Assembly: GCA_033032175.1 (NCBI GenBank)
Contig: CM065309.1
Span: 14,632,001-14,696,000 of the forward strand
Length of the DNA: 64,000 bases
Source: Saturnia japonica
Lineage: Eukaryota; Arthropoda; Insecta; Lepidoptera; Saturniidae
Reading direction: 5' to 3'
The stretch's first letter is position 1. Every line of letters starts with the position of its first letter. Under the pieces are notes generated by a model that made no database searches, was not told the origin of the DNA, and saw nothing but the letters and a program-made list of their open reading frames with translations. The position numbers and the translations under genes were made by a program. Positions 1 to 11,742 of the stretch are shown here, in pieces.

Positions 1-159
1 TTGGGCCCTGATTTGTTGTTCTATTTATCATGGCTTTCTTAGCTCGTATGCAAAGTCATTCCGAGTGTTTATAATAATTAAGTTCTAATAAATTTTTGAA
101 AAATAATTCACTCTTAAAGGCGCTATAAATCGTGCTAAAATCTTTAAATCCTTCCTTAA

Positions 160-400
160 GCTAAAATCCTTCAAGCTGCTAGGCCACTAGAGTAGAAGTT
201 AGAGTATGCCAAAGAAATAGACATTAATGTATATAAACATATACATACACATATACCTAGCCTATGGCTACTCCCACAATTAAGACGAATCTAATGACAC
301 CTCGTATGCTAAAATCCATCAAGCCGTTAGGCTACATAGTGTGCTAAAGAAAATAGACATAATATGTATATACATACACATATATGTACATACTCTCGAA
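160..400. repeat. diverged tandem duplication, unit about 145 bp
   Basis: Two similar blocks follow one another, about 160-259 and 308-400. Both start with GCTAAAATCC.TCAAGC, continue through a TAGGC..C motif and an AAAGAAA(A)TAGACAT motif, and end in an alternating ATACATACACATATA tract. They differ by scattered substitutions and small indels, so the duplication is old. A weaker third start (GTGCTAAAATC) lies at 132. No coding signal is visible. Confidence 0.6.
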
Positions 401-1822
401 AAACATGACTCTCCTTTTCCGCAGTCGGGTTGTAATATTAATTAGGTATTTCTTTGTTACTTATTTGCCAAATAACTTTTATTCTTGGTCCTCAGTACTT
501 AAAACTTTACTAAGCGAGTATCGCACAATTACATATGTCAACATTTTTTTTTATATAAAGAGAGGGATGAAAAATAAAAATATAAACAGTTAAAAATCAT
601 ATTATATTTTACATATTTACAAGCATAATTACAGCTGTTTAATCAAATGTTGTCAATTTATTTGTTTCCAAAACAAATGTTTAAAATAGTAAACAACAAA
701 AATAAAGTAAATATGATGACTAATAAAACTTTCGGAAATAACGCAAGTATACCTGCATCGTTTGAAATTCCAGTACTAATAGGTAAAGTAATAGGGAACC
801 TTTATACATTGCATTTGAACTCATTCCTAAACTATTGATAAAGTATTATACAAACATAAAATCTTTGTCCATAATCGGTCTACTAATTCTATTTTAAAAT
901 ATACTTAGGAATTTTCTTTTGTGAAATATTTAACATTTATAATAGTTTAAATTACAATAGTTTAAATTACACTAAAAATATAATTTCTAAAGATGTACTT
1001 CAAAACAAGACAATATAATCACAAACATTCAAATAAAGGTTTCCAAATAAAGCATAAACACGTCACGGTATTTGAATTTCAATATTATGGAGTTCGAAAC
1101 TCAAGGTAATTGTTTTCTCATTTATTTGTTGCAGTCGGTAGGTAACAAAATTGCTCTATAATCATTAATAGACGAGTAAAATATCACGTAATAATAGAAA
1201 TTATATAATGATATGGTTGTTCTCATTAAAAAACTTCTTACGTATAGATAACTACTTCCTATTTCTAACCTTAAAACGGTTAACATTTTTTTAAATTATG
1301 ATTCGATAGAAATCATACTAGTTCCAATATTATATTAAATATAGCTAAATCTTAATACATTATAATAAGCTTTAAGGACAACAACAACTAATAATGCCTC
1401 CCTCTTAAATATAAGTATTTAATTGAAACTCTTCTTTCATTCTTCATGTTAATGAATTGATTTGATTTAACATTGGTAAAACTATTATGGACTCGCTGCC
1501 ACTATTTATGTTTATTATGTATTTAACAGTTCTGGCACTTTTTCTTACACTATCTTAATACTTAAAAATACCACATTCATTATGTTTAAAATCCTAAATT
1601 GTTAGGTATATGAATTTTTAATACTCGATTGAATCATTATTGTCCGCGCATAGGTAATTGCATACAGTTATTGTTTATAAAAATAATGATTTTACCTTTA
1701 ACGTTTCTTCTAAAAAATAATTATTAATAAAATCGTGGCACTTAAAAACAATTCAGGAAATTAAACTCGCTGGTTCGATTAACGTTATGATCTAAATGTA
1801 TATACAATTGTACTGAATAAGG
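401..1822. other. AT-rich sequence without a recognised gene
   Basis: The ORFs here are short and have no recognisable domain. A direct doublet of a 15-bp AT-rich word (AATAGTTTAAATTAC) sits near 945-972. On the minus strand an AATAAA at 1516-1511 could serve as poly(A) signal for the gene at 1823-5137. Confidence 0.5.
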
Positions 1823-4800
1823 TTAATGATGCCGTGGAAGAACGTATGTTGTCCATTGGTACAGTGGGACCACAGCTTCCTAAAAATAGAAAAAATAGAT
1901 TACAATATATATTTTTAATGTAGCACGGTACTCGACTGTGCCACATGATAAGCCTAGTAAAATACAAATACAACGGCGACCACCTAGTATTCTGTAACCC
2001 ACCGCCAGTCGCCGCTAAGCACCGTCGGGCAAGCCGCTCACCAGCTGCATAAAGACTGGTTGGTCCCAAAACACGATAACCACCATTATCACCATTTGTT
2101 TGGCGCTCGTGACCCAGTCATGACATGACAGCAACGACTGCCGATGGATTTAGTTCTCTCATTGGTCACCGTTGTGTTTGGATTGTGCTGTGCTTACCAT
2201 CAGGGGCAGAACCGTCCATGTGCCAAGCTATTATTTAAAAAAAGTCGGGTACAGATTTCTACCACCTTGCTTGATCACATCAAATACACTGGCTCTTCTA
2301 GGAACCCGACACGCTTACGCGTACCACCATCGCGAGTATTAGTGATTGGTGGTCGCGATATAGTCGGACAGGACTGTCGTGTCCTACCAATTCTACCAAA
2401 AATTCCAAATGCTTAGATACTATTTGTATATCTAATTAAATAAATACTCCAAATTACAACCTAAGAGTATTATGAAAATAATGTAATTTATGTTATGAAC
2501 AATTATCAATTTTTATTTAATAAAAAAGTACATTTTTACTTTTAAGAGCAAACAGCAATAACACTGACTGGTAGAAAATGTACATCTAAAACCGGTGACT
2601 AGGCTAGAAGTATGAAATTTTACACAAGAGTTCCTTAAATGACATGGTGAGTATTAACACAGGATTTTTTTTCATTCATCCGTTAATGGGGTTAAAAGTT
2701 GGATGATTCCTGAGATATTACCGCTGGGAAATGCCATCTACTATTGCATAATCTATACTATGATTAAGTATGTATGAATATGTAATCTATACTGTAATAT
2801 AATATAGCGGAAAAGTTTTTTTGTTTGTTTATTTAATTACACACGCTAATCTCTGGAACTACCTTTGAAATTCAAAAAATTATTTTTGTATATGATAGCC
2901 AGACTCTCCAGAAATAGTAAGACTAGGCTACAACTCTCAGATATCCTTAAATATTGATTTTTGTTACGTAAGTCGGAAGTCGAGGTCCTCCTAAACTGAT
3001 TTATCTGCGTGCGCTGGCGTAATCGTTAATGATACGGAAATACAATGTTCCAAAAAAATATTGGCCTTTTGTATGTCTAAAAAAAATCAGCGTTAGCATA
3101 TACCTATCTCTTATACATAAACCACATTAAGGTATTTTGTTGCAAAGATTTGTTGAAAATTAAATAGTAATTTTTAAGTATTATTTTTAGACATGGCATA
3201 TTAATCCTTAATAACAAAAGTTACTTTATCATAAAGACAATTTTATGAAGTTAAATTTTGTTCTTTAGTGTATGCTGTTTGGACACATAGTTTAGAAGAT
3301 AACGAAAAATTAAAATAATTTGTACTTGCGGAAAGAACAATTATGATAGACTACATGGGTACATTTGCGGCGCGGTGTTTGTCGGATAAAATTAACATCG
3401 GTAAAACCGTGGGGCACAGCTAGTATGTAAATATATTGAAATATCCGGTTGTTTTAAGAAGCTAATTACATCCCGAATTATGTACACAGAAATAAATTTC
3501 ATAATTATTTGGCACTCAGATTCAGATTCAAACTTTTTTATTATGAAATTCAAATATCGAAAATTAATTATCAAAAATTTAAAAATAATTGGGAAATAGG
3601 CTAGTTCATTTCGTTTTTGTGCGAAATATTATGTGGAAGTTACATACGCTGTTTATTAAATTAAAGAATGAATATACCACGTAGTTGCCAGTTATGGTCA
3701 CATTCAATCAAAATCAATTTCAAATTAAGAACTAAAACCGTGTTCAAACTTGTTAATATTACTATTTAATTAAATTCTATTTTTATAAGCATAGTAAGGT
3801 ATTTTATTAGTGGATATTAAAAAACCTTCTCATTAATAAAATTCTAATAAAATCACGAGCTTTAAAATTCTAAGACTTACTTCTTGCGTTTTTCTTACAA
3901 CTCTTTTTGTCGCTTCCTTTTCGTATTTCCATTGCAGATCACTTGTAGAATCATCATTTCCTGTTTCTACATCATCTGTATCGATGTGATTATGTTTTGC
4001 ATCTTCTTGATTCGTTTGTACTCCTTTCTGTGATTCATTTGAATAAAGGGGTACGAAATATCGTAGTCCTACTCCAGGCAGGCTATGTGAGCCTAGTATT
4101 TGTGCTGGAGTGAAGTATTTTTCTACTGGTTCACCTTTAATTGGTCGGTGAACTGGTATGTATGAGTTGACGAAACGCTGAGCGTTGTTCAGAGGTAAGA
4201 GTTCTGGAGCAGAATTCTTATAGACCACGTGGGTGTATCTCGGTTGAATATTGAAAAGTCGAGGTCGCCTGTAACAATTACACTTATTGTTTATTGATTT
4301 ATAGGTGAATGACACTCATCAATAAATATATAATCAAACAAGTTATTTAAACTAAAATAGGTCATTAAAGTATTCATTGTATCTACAATCGGATATCTGC
4401 CCAAGATCAGTACAATAGCTAGAATTTTATTTTGCCTTACCAAATAACAAAAAGACTGACAATACAAGACCAGACATGTAAAGTATTAAAAATCCCGTGG
4501 GAATAATTCGTGCATTGTAGAATGTAAACAATCTAACAGTTATAATGTTAGTTAAACACATTGTTAGTAATTTTCGTTCCTGGTTAATATATTTTCGTTA
4601 GGAATGCCATCTTTTATTAATTTTTATTTTATACGGGAACATTAATTTTAAGCTGTTTGTCTATTTTTTGTTAATAGAAGGGAACATAAGCTTTAAAATT
4701 ATGCTGGAACCGTTAATTTTGATGTAGAAATAAGGGAGATATAGCATCGCCACACAAAAAATAAGTTTGAAAAATAATATATATACCTACAGATACAGAA

Positions 4801-5137
4801 CGCATTATGTAAATAGTACTTATATAGTAAATATAAATAATGAGTGGATAGCCAATTAAGTAAAACGAAATATTGAAGTAATACTAAGGCCATGTTATTA
4901 AATCTAAATAGCCTTAGTGATTGTTAAGAAGAGATTTACTGTTACACAATACCATAGAGCGTTAGGGTCAGGCGTATCGTTGGAGCGTTCTTCCCAAACC
5001 GGCGCTGGGGTGCGGTACGGCTGCGGTACTGGCAGCGACGGCTCCTGTGCTGGAGGTTCTATGGGACCACTTTTCGTGCCAAACTTCACCATGATGCCTT
5101 GTGCGCTCGAAACGCACACCATCAGGCATGTCAGCAT
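1823..5137 (-). CDS. putative secreted protein of unknown function, spliced from 3 exons
   Basis: I do not recognise the family. I infer exons at 5137-4953, 4268-3881 and 1879-1823 (minus strand), giving about 209 residues. The first exon opens with a signal-peptide-like MLTCLMVCVSSAQG, then a Pro-rich stretch (residues 24-47). Its donor (CTATG|GTATTG) leaves phase 2, which the acceptor TTGTTACAG|GCGACC completes as TGG (Trp62). Exon 2 is 388 bp, encodes a Tyr/Pro-rich region and an acidic stretch (about 148-172), and ends at a consensus donor GAA|GTAAGT. The last exon follows TCTATTTTTAG and adds 18 codons to a TAA in the required phase 0. The first two exons are well supported; the last, across a 2.0-kb intron, is weaker. 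An in-frame TAG directly precedes the ATG, and an AG abuts it, so an upstream exon may supply the true start and extend the signal peptide. A poly(A) signal AATAAA lies at 1516-1511. Confidence 0.6.
1925..2420. repeat. GC-richer repeat-like block in the last intron
   Basis: This block is clearly richer in GC than its surroundings. It contains CTTACCATCAGG, a motif typical of lepidopteran SINE/LINE 3' ends. At 2265-2350 it matches the repeat at 7920-8015 (TACCACCT.GCTTGA, then CT..TCCT.GGAACGC and CGTGCTACTAT-like words). Its ORFs on both strands look like chance reading frames across repeat DNA. Confidence 0.35.
2795..3424 (-). repeat. dispersed repeat family A, copy 1 (about 630 bp)
   Basis: This is collinear with the copies at 25973-26626 (opposite orientation) and 48166-48696. 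Shared blocks include TATATGATAGCCAGACTCT, CAACTCTCAGATA, ATTGATTTTTGTTACGTAAG, the TGCGTGCGCTGG word and TTAGACATGGCATATTAAT. It ends at the complement of CTAGCTGTGCCCCACGG. No ORF longer than about 60 codons is present, so it is probably non-autonomous. It lies inside the last intron of the secreted-protein gene. Confidence 0.7.
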
Positions 5138-5142
5138 CTAGA

Positions 5143-6522
5143 AAATGTATTATCTTTGTAAATTTAACAAAAATTATAAGAAATTATTAATGGTATTTTG
5201 ATATGCTGTAAATGAAAATATAATTGTAATTAAAACTCTGAACTGTTAATTTATTTTAGGCGGAAGTAGCAAAGAAATTTCGGATAATTTAAAATTGCTA
5301 ATGTCTACAAAAATAGCTAGTAGGTATTCCCACGACTTCCTTTTGGGTTTGATATTGTTTTAATGTTTCACAAATTCATAACTGGATTAAATGGGATTAT
5401 TTTTTGGCCCTGTATTTTATTTTCCTATTCTTAAAGTGTTTTTTTTTTTTACTTTTTAACGTCAATCAAAAAGTATAATCATATTATGTAGCTGAAATCC
5501 TTTAGTACTGAATACTACATGTAAAATACTTAACATTGTAAAAAACACTTTCATCGACGACCAGCAGCGCGTCTCCTATTTTACTGTGAATATTATGATG
5601 ATACACAGAACAACTGTACAAAGTTTCAACTTAATTGAATAAACTATGCTCGAACGTATAGAAGACAAACTCAAACATTACTTTTATACATAAGAAGACT
5701 TTACTTACCAACGAAATCTCTTTCCGTTTTTGTATTTGCCCATCCAAATTTCAAATTCCAAGTCAAATTTTTTGTGAGAACCTATACTTCATAGCGCATA
5801 GTAACCGCACGGCGCATAGCAACTGGATATTAGTTAGTTAAAACTTTAATTATATCATGTGTTGATAACGTAGGAACTAGTACAATTAATAAGAGTAAGG
5901 AGAGTAAGAGTAGGGTTTGTATTTATCTGTAGCAAGTTTCGGCAGTTTCCTTATCTAATATAATCTCTTTAGTTTATACCTTCTTTAGAATAGTACGTAA
6001 AATATCTATTTAATTTGCATTTGTTTCCAATTACATTTTTATTATGTACATTATACATAATATATTCAAGGATGTAATAATATTTATCTACGTTAATTAA
6101 TCTTAAATAATCTCTAGATAAAATGTCTTTGGTTCAAGTGTTTTTGACAAGTCCTTGAACTGCCATGTTGTGGTTTTATTTTAATTTACTAAATAAGGTA
6201 TTTTGATCCTGTGTTATGTATAATATTGGTTGCAAATTGCGTGATATAGTTGGCTTATAGTGTATACGTGAAGGGGATTATAAATATAAACTGGAAAAAT
6301 GCGTTTTGAGTTGCCACAAAAAATCCCATAAAGGCTGTTCTAACAAGGGAGCCACCATCTAGTTTGAACTCACTTTGAAGATTAGAAAAGACTACGAAGT
6401 CTTAGAAGCATCAACACTGGAGAGAAAAATAAAAAGGAGGTAAAACAGAGGGCATGGCTTCCGCCATTATATTGCCAAAAATATGGTTCCACTATTAGAA
6501 AATCATAAAATTTATATATAAA
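5143..6522. other. upstream flank of the secreted-protein gene, AT-rich
   Basis: No long ORF is present. On the minus strand a strong splice donor TTCGTTG|GTAAGTAA occurs at 5709/5708 and could end a 5' exon joined to the AG at 5139-5138. The short ATG-led frame just upstream (from about 5743) is in the wrong phase for the main ORF, so such an exon would be untranslated or carry only an upstream ORF. Confidence 0.25.
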
Positions 6523-7135
6523 ATACGAGCTATGCTCCACGGTTTCACCCGTGTAAAATTTATTCGACTAAAGGTCGTCACTCACCATCAACCCGGCACC
6601 CGACAAGCACCGCATTACCTCGTAAGGTTGAGATTTTTTTCTATGGAGTTCCATGTATATGAGGACGGCGAGTGTACTGCGAGTTGTGAGCGCGCCGGTT
6701 CCGAGTGAACCACGAGTACTTAATGCAAGGACGATGCAACCTCATCAAAAATCAACTTCAACTTATCAATTCGTTAACACACGGCATTGACTAGTTGGCC
6801 ACGCGTCGTTCACCAGTTGACAACGAGTGGACGTCGAGAGAGGAGGCGGTGCTGGTCGGGTACCGGGTTGATAAGTGAGTGGCAACCTTTACTCTCCACT
6901 GCGCCGCGCGCTGCTGTCAACGCAAGCGTGTAGCGTATCGTTGTTCTCACTTCCCTGACTTGCCTAAACCTTTCCAGAATGCTTGACGTTCATGGTTATT
7001 AATCCAATCTTTATATATAGCTTAAAATAATCCCCAATAAATAGACTATAAAATGTAATATTTTTTAAATCTGATTGGTAGTCCCAGAGATTAGCGCGTT
7101 CAAACAAAAACTAATCTGTTGAACTTTATAAATAA
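6523..7135 (+). repeat. repeat family A relative with a different, palindromic interior
   Basis: The left end (CTCCACGGTTTCACCCGTGT) and right end (CCAGAGATTAGCGCGTTCAAAC, then ACTTTATAAATAAT) match the two ends of family A. The middle is unrelated and GC-richer. Within it, 6568-6610 and 6847-6890 are inverted copies around CATCAACCCGG.ACCCGAC.AGCACCGC. The structure suggests either a foldback insertion into a family A copy or a family with conserved ends and exchangeable interior. Confidence 0.5.
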
Positions 7136-7774
7136 TATGTAACTATATACCTACATTATACGATATTCTATTTCAATGTAGTTCCTGTTCTACGGTCACG
7201 ATTCGATTTCAATATTAATGAATCCCATCTCTCAGTAGCGGCGCGTTACAAATTTATTCCCACGTGATCATCATGATCATCTTTACAACTCTATGTATAT
7301 TACGAGTACCTACGAGTTTTCGCACAAAACTTTATCTATTAAATGTTCCGTGAATTGCGCATGTTTATGTTACCGGTCGCCATTGTTTATGTAAAGTTTG
7401 TACATCATTTTGTAACCTCGAATTTCCAAAGCGTATTTTAAAATACTCGTTACACCGTTTATCAGTGCATCTTGACGATTTTATTACAGTACGTATCGTA
7501 GTAATACGAAATAACAACAGTTAAATGATAAACGAAGCATGCTTGAGTGCTAATCAAACATGCAAACAAACATTACATTCACTAATTTAATGGATACGTT
7601 TCATAAACTTTTGTTACTTTATAGTAGAGAACTATGCCAATTATAGCCCTATATTTTTGAAGTGAAAACTTCTTTATTGCGGTTGTGATTTGAAACTAAA
7701 AGGAGAGAAACACGTACATCTAAAGGATATAGCCTGCGAGAGAATGAGATAGAAAATGTGTGAGGATTGTGCAT
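7136..7774. other. AT-rich, nothing recognised
   Basis: No ORF, repeat match or RNA gene is visible in this stretch. Confidence 0.4.
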
Positions 7775-8015
7775 TATGGTAAAAGCACAATACAATCCAC
7801 AAACAAAAAGGACTACCGTGAAATCGGCAGTCCAACCTGAAAGCCTCTAGGCAGCTAGATTCCGTAATGCGATAAACCGATATGACCGATACGGTCGCGA
7901 AACTGTTAGGTAGAGATCCCTACCACCTCGCTTGAATATTGGATATACTCATATACCTATACCAGCTGATCCTGGAACGCAACACGTCTTATCGTGCTAC
8001 TATAGCGGGTGTGAC
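7775..8015 (+). repeat. dispersed repeat family E fragment
   Basis: It contains AAGCCTCTAGGCAGCTAGAT, then CCAGCTGATCCTGGAACGCAA and CGTGCTACTATAGCGGGTGT. The same ordered words occur near 31060-31115 and 62390-62440 and, inverted, at 48705-48790. The short minus-strand ORF overlapping it (8169-7957) is not a credible gene. Confidence 0.5.
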
Positions 8016-8639
8016 ACTTGATGTATGGTAGTCTCGATCCATTCGAACTTAACAATCGTGTCCACACAGCGCTTTCTACAATGCGTGATAAAATGTACAC
8101 CATTTTAATTTCATACATGTTTGCAATATTCTTTTTATCAAAAGAAAACCTAACTGCAGCATTTGGCAATATAAAATCTATTTAAAAATATATTATATAA
8201 GTTCATTAATAAACAAAGTTAAAACAAAAAGGATTTCTTCAAAGAAAATTATGTCGTAAAATATACCTACAATTGAACAAGTGAAGTGACTTCACTCATG
8301 TTACCAGAGTATTATGTGAAAAGTAATAACATTTTTATAGTTTGTTTAAACAATACAATGTGATGTTACGGTTATGATAGATGGTATGTAGTAATAACAG
8401 GCTTAAAGAGATATTTCTCATAATAAGTAAAAGAATGTAAAACATCAAATTAGGTGCATACCTTTATACTCGCCGAGAATCTCATGTTGTATTTATATGG
8501 GGGTGTGTAGTATAAATTAGCATCCGTTAAGAGTATCTGTAACAAAAAAAAAACTTGTTATTGTGTTAATAATAAAGATTTACCGGCTTTAAAAAAAAGT
8601 ATGTCATCTACCTATATGATATGTATTATGGGATAACTA
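8016..8639. other. AT-rich, nothing recognised
   Basis: Only short chance ORFs are visible. No repeat match was found within the window. Confidence 0.35.
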
Positions 8640-8905
8640 TCAACGGACAGGCCAAACTACTGAGGCTAGGATCGTGAAAATTTTCATGCGGGTTACTTTT
8701 ACAATGTAGGTGAGCACTACGGAAGAATTTTTGATAATTCAATCTTTAAGGTGGTAAAAAAAAGGATGAAAGTTTGTACGAAATTCTGTCATTTTTTAAA
8801 ATAAATATATGAAAATTGGTATTTAGCAATTCAGTTACAAATAAAAAAAAATGGGGCATAACTCAATTATAAATCGAGTGAAACCGCGGGAAAAGCGCTA
8901 GTACT
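8640..8905 (+). repeat. lepidopteran-type dispersed repeat
   Basis: It has the layout of common short lepidopteran repeats: ATCAACGGACAGGCCAAACTACTGAGGCTAGGAT at the left, a homopolymer-rich middle, and a right end AAATCGAGTGAAACCGCGGG.AAAGCGCTAGTAC, which resembles the CTAGCT..GCC..CGGTTTCAC end of other families in inverse sense. It has no coding capacity. Confidence 0.4.
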
Positions 8906-9039
8906 GTATACTATAAAAACTTCATTAGTTTTGTAATTAATTCGGTAATCGTATTTTTTTAAGACAAATAAACAAAATAATTACTTTTATAAATGTAATC
9001 TTTGGAGTTAAATTAAGTAGGTACACTATTAAAGTCGTG

Positions 9040-9310
9040 CTTCCTATAACATTAGAAATTTTCTTTAGAAATATCTCTCTATTTCTGGTAGCCAGATCGG
9101 TGGAAAACTCCACCCTACAGAAGATCACAGCCAAATAACCTTGTGTTGTGTTCCTGTGGTGAGTAGGGTTTCCAGAACTCCTTGGGATAGGGGGGTTCAA
9201 GGGCGGTAACGCGCTAGTGATACACATGGTATTTCAAGTGTCCATAGGCTACGGTAACCGCTTATCATCAGGCGGCCCGTATGCTTATTTACCTCCTTTG
9301 TGGTATACAA
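9040..9310 (+). repeat. SINE/LINE 3'-end family, copy 1
   Basis: The diagnostic words are CACCCTACAGAAGATCACAGCC, CCTTGTGTTGTGTTCCTG, GGGGGGTTCAAGG and ACCGCTTATCATCAGGCGGCCCGTATGCTTATTTACC. The last is the typical end of a lepidopteran retroelement 3' region. Related copies lie at 9905-10145 (minus) and 63435-63560. The minus ORF over this block is a by-product. Confidence 0.55.
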
Positions 9311-9684
9311 TAAATAATATATTATATAGATAAATATTTTTGCTATATTTTATAATAATTATCGATCTGCTCCTGTGCAATATAACAATAAATTTATTGT
9401 TTAAAATGTAAGCATTCAAAACCGATCCGATTGAAGTATTAATATTTATAGAAAAAGATTGATTGCAGACGGCCGTGCGAAACACCAGTAAGTGAATCTC
9501 TCATATTGAACAACCGAACAACGGCCGTAACAGTGCCTTATGAAATCTAAAGCATTTCTCATAATAATTACTGTAATTTGCTAGCTTAATCTATGTTATA
9601 TGTAAATTATTGCTTTCAAAAGTAGATATATTTTGGAATTTATAGTTTTGGGAATAAGTTTTACTGTTTCATATCGCTGGGAGC

Positions 9685-9790
9685 CGTTGGGTGCAGGCCG
9701 CACAAGATCGGTCGCTCTGGAGATCTATGGGGGAGGCTTATGTTCAACAGTGGACGTCCTGCGGCTGAAATGATGATGATGATGATATTG
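9685..9790 (+). pseudogene. RTE-type LINE, last 27 codons plus (ATG)n tail
   Basis: Reading from 9685, the frame ends in ...DRSLWRSMGEAYVQQW followed by four more residues and TGA at 9766-9768. This is the characteristic C-terminus of lepidopteran RTE reverse transcriptase ORFs. It is followed directly by a GATGATGATGAT tail, the usual 3' terminus of these elements. It is a 5'-truncated insertion; nothing of the endonuclease or RT core remains here. Confidence 0.7.
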
Positions 9791-9904
9791 TTGGTAATAA
9801 GCCTATACCGCTTCTACTTATTTGTAGGATAATATTTTATTATATTGACATTCATAAATGCCTTCTTAGGGCTTAGATGACTTGACTTTTTATTTTGATA
9901 TGTA

Positions 9905-10145
9905 TGGATAATAATTTGTTTTTATTATTATTGATACAACCAAGGTGGAAAACAAGCGTACAACCCGTCTGATAGTAAGCTGTTGCTGTAGCCTACGGAC
10001 AAGCCAACATCGAACCCCCCTTCTCCATGGATTTCTGCAAACAAGATTATTTCGCTGCGATCTTCTGTAGGGTGGTGGAAGTACTCCGCCAGTAGAGCTG
10101 CTTCAAGTAAAAAGAGATTCCTCTGTGCCCTACCTCTCTTGATAA
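9905..10145 (-). repeat. SINE/LINE 3'-end family, copy 2 (inverted)
   Basis: The reverse complement contains CACCCTACAGAAGATCGCAGC, GGGGGGTTCGATG, GTAGGCTACAGCAACAGCTTACTATCAGACGGGTTGTACGCTTG and an ATAATAATAA tail at 9905-9930. It is collinear with 9040-9310. The 76-codon minus ORF covering it is a chance frame in the repeat. Confidence 0.55.
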
Positions 10146-11014
10146 AGGGCGTAATCACTTTTCATAATTAGAATTACGTATCCTCTCATTGTTTACATAA
10201 ATAGTATGTCAGGACATATTTAATACCTTTTAAAATTATTCATATTAATTATTGTGCTCAAGTAGGTATACCATAATCACTGTCAAAGGAAATATTATTT
10301 TTTGTTTTTAAATATTTGTTGATGACATTTATACAAATATTCAAAGATTTTGTTTCATGTATTAACTTCCTTATGGTCAATTGTGAAATATAAAATTACT
10401 AAAAATATATATAAATAATGTTTGTTTGTATAAATTTTTTGTATATCTATTCCCATATTAACTTACGACTTTAAAACTAATATACCGAACATAATATGAG
10501 TACTAAATGATATAAATTATTACTTCTAAATTATTTGATTTAAATGTCACAGTCAGAATTATAATTTATCATTATTTTAAGTACATTATTATCTAAGAAG
10601 TTTTAATATAGACGGTAAACTCAGAATACCCATTCAGGCGATTACTGGGAACGCCACCAAGAATTATGAGTTGCCACTATTATGAAATGCTTGAAGGAAG
10701 AAAGGTGAACTAGTCTGCGATATTATCTCGTCGTACGCATCACAATGCAAGTAAATAGACTTGACATTTTATTACAACAAATGCTACTTGCAGATATGGT
10801 AGCTTGTTTTGTAGTAAGTATATTTTGTAACGTCCTCTAATTATTCAAATGAACGTATAATTATTGATGTTAACGTATTACCTACACAATAATACCTTCA
10901 CATAACTTTATATTAATATCAAAATTAATCATTTTAATTAGGTACAATATAGTCATAAATTTTAAAACAATGTTAATTTCATGTATGCAATGCAATGTAC
11001 ATGTTGGATAATAC
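10146..11014. other. AT-rich, nothing recognised
   Basis: No gene is visible. A slightly GC-richer patch at 10610-10740 has no open frame of note. Confidence 0.35.
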
Positions 11015-11100
11015 ACACACACATACCGTCACGCCTGTATTCCCCGAAGTGTTAGGCAGAGGTGTACTAAATGTACACCCACAGTTCACAGTTGTTGTAT
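11015..11100 (-). repeat. 3' fragment of the tRNA-derived SINE
   Basis: It matches the 3' part of the SINE at 23361-23618, inverted: CGTCACGCCTGTATTCCCCGAAG.GTTAGGCAGAGGTGTAC, then TGTACACCCACAGTTCAC. About 75 bp remain. Confidence 0.65.
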
Positions 11101-11469
11101 AATTATTGAATTATTTAGGCGTATTAGGAAAAAAATTTTTGAGTGAATTTTAACAAAGTTACAAAATGTCTACACGATGATGTTGCTTGTTAAGCCTCTT
11201 GTTTTTATTGTAGTAAAGATATTCATATTCGACGTTATTTTTTTAATTGCTGTATCGGTGTCATTTGGTAATCTTGACTTTTTACCATCACTTTACGATG
11301 GAGCCGACTGCACGCACGAAAAAACATGACTCATGCGGCGTTACCTCGCTCTGAGGCGTTCCATTTAAGGCTATCAAAAAAATAAAATTAAAATTTTCTT
11401 TTTAAAAATGATACCATTCCATCAGTATTTTCTTATGACGTTGTCACGTTCAACTATCGTCAGTAAACC

Positions 11470-11740
11470 GACTTTACAGACAACCGATTTTTCGGAATTT
11501 CGACAATTTCTTGCAAAGGAAAAAAAATCAATTCCGATGAGGCTTTCTAAACCGTCATCAAAGATTTTATTGATTCTCGCTTCCACAATTTTTCCAGCAA
11601 TGGAATCAATGAACTACCTGTAAAATAGCCAACGTGCATAGATAATAATAGTACATACGTCGATTGATTAAATGTGCAATTTCATTTTAAAAAACGTTTT
11701 ACTTTTTCCATATAAAACGCTAATTTCATATATAATGACC
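11470..11740 (+). pseudogene. mariner (DD34D) relic, transposase C-terminus and right end
   Basis: Frame-shifted reading gives the tail of a mariner transposase (FRNFDNFLQ-like, KDFIDSR-like, FSSNGINELP-like words). It shares TTTCCAGCAATGGA and GTGCATAGATAATAATA with the mariner copy at 28444-29641. The right end AAAACGCTAATTTCATATATAATGACC is followed by TA (11741-11742), the mariner target dinucleotide. The 5' part is missing. The 71-codon ORF at 11408-11623 is in the wrong frame for the protein. Confidence 0.6.
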
Positions 11741-11742
11741 TA

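Noticed and set aside
384..838. Two short ORFs (69 and 63 codons)
   Set aside because: AT-driven codon content, no domain, no flanking signals.
1785..2069. 94-codon minus ORF as an independent gene
   Set aside because: It runs across a repeat-like block and out of frame through the inferred last exon (1879-1823), which fits the splice phase in another frame.
4917..5141. Plus ORF of 74 codons, Gly-rich
   Set aside because: It is the complement of the Pro-rich first exon of the minus-strand gene, whose splice phases support the minus strand.
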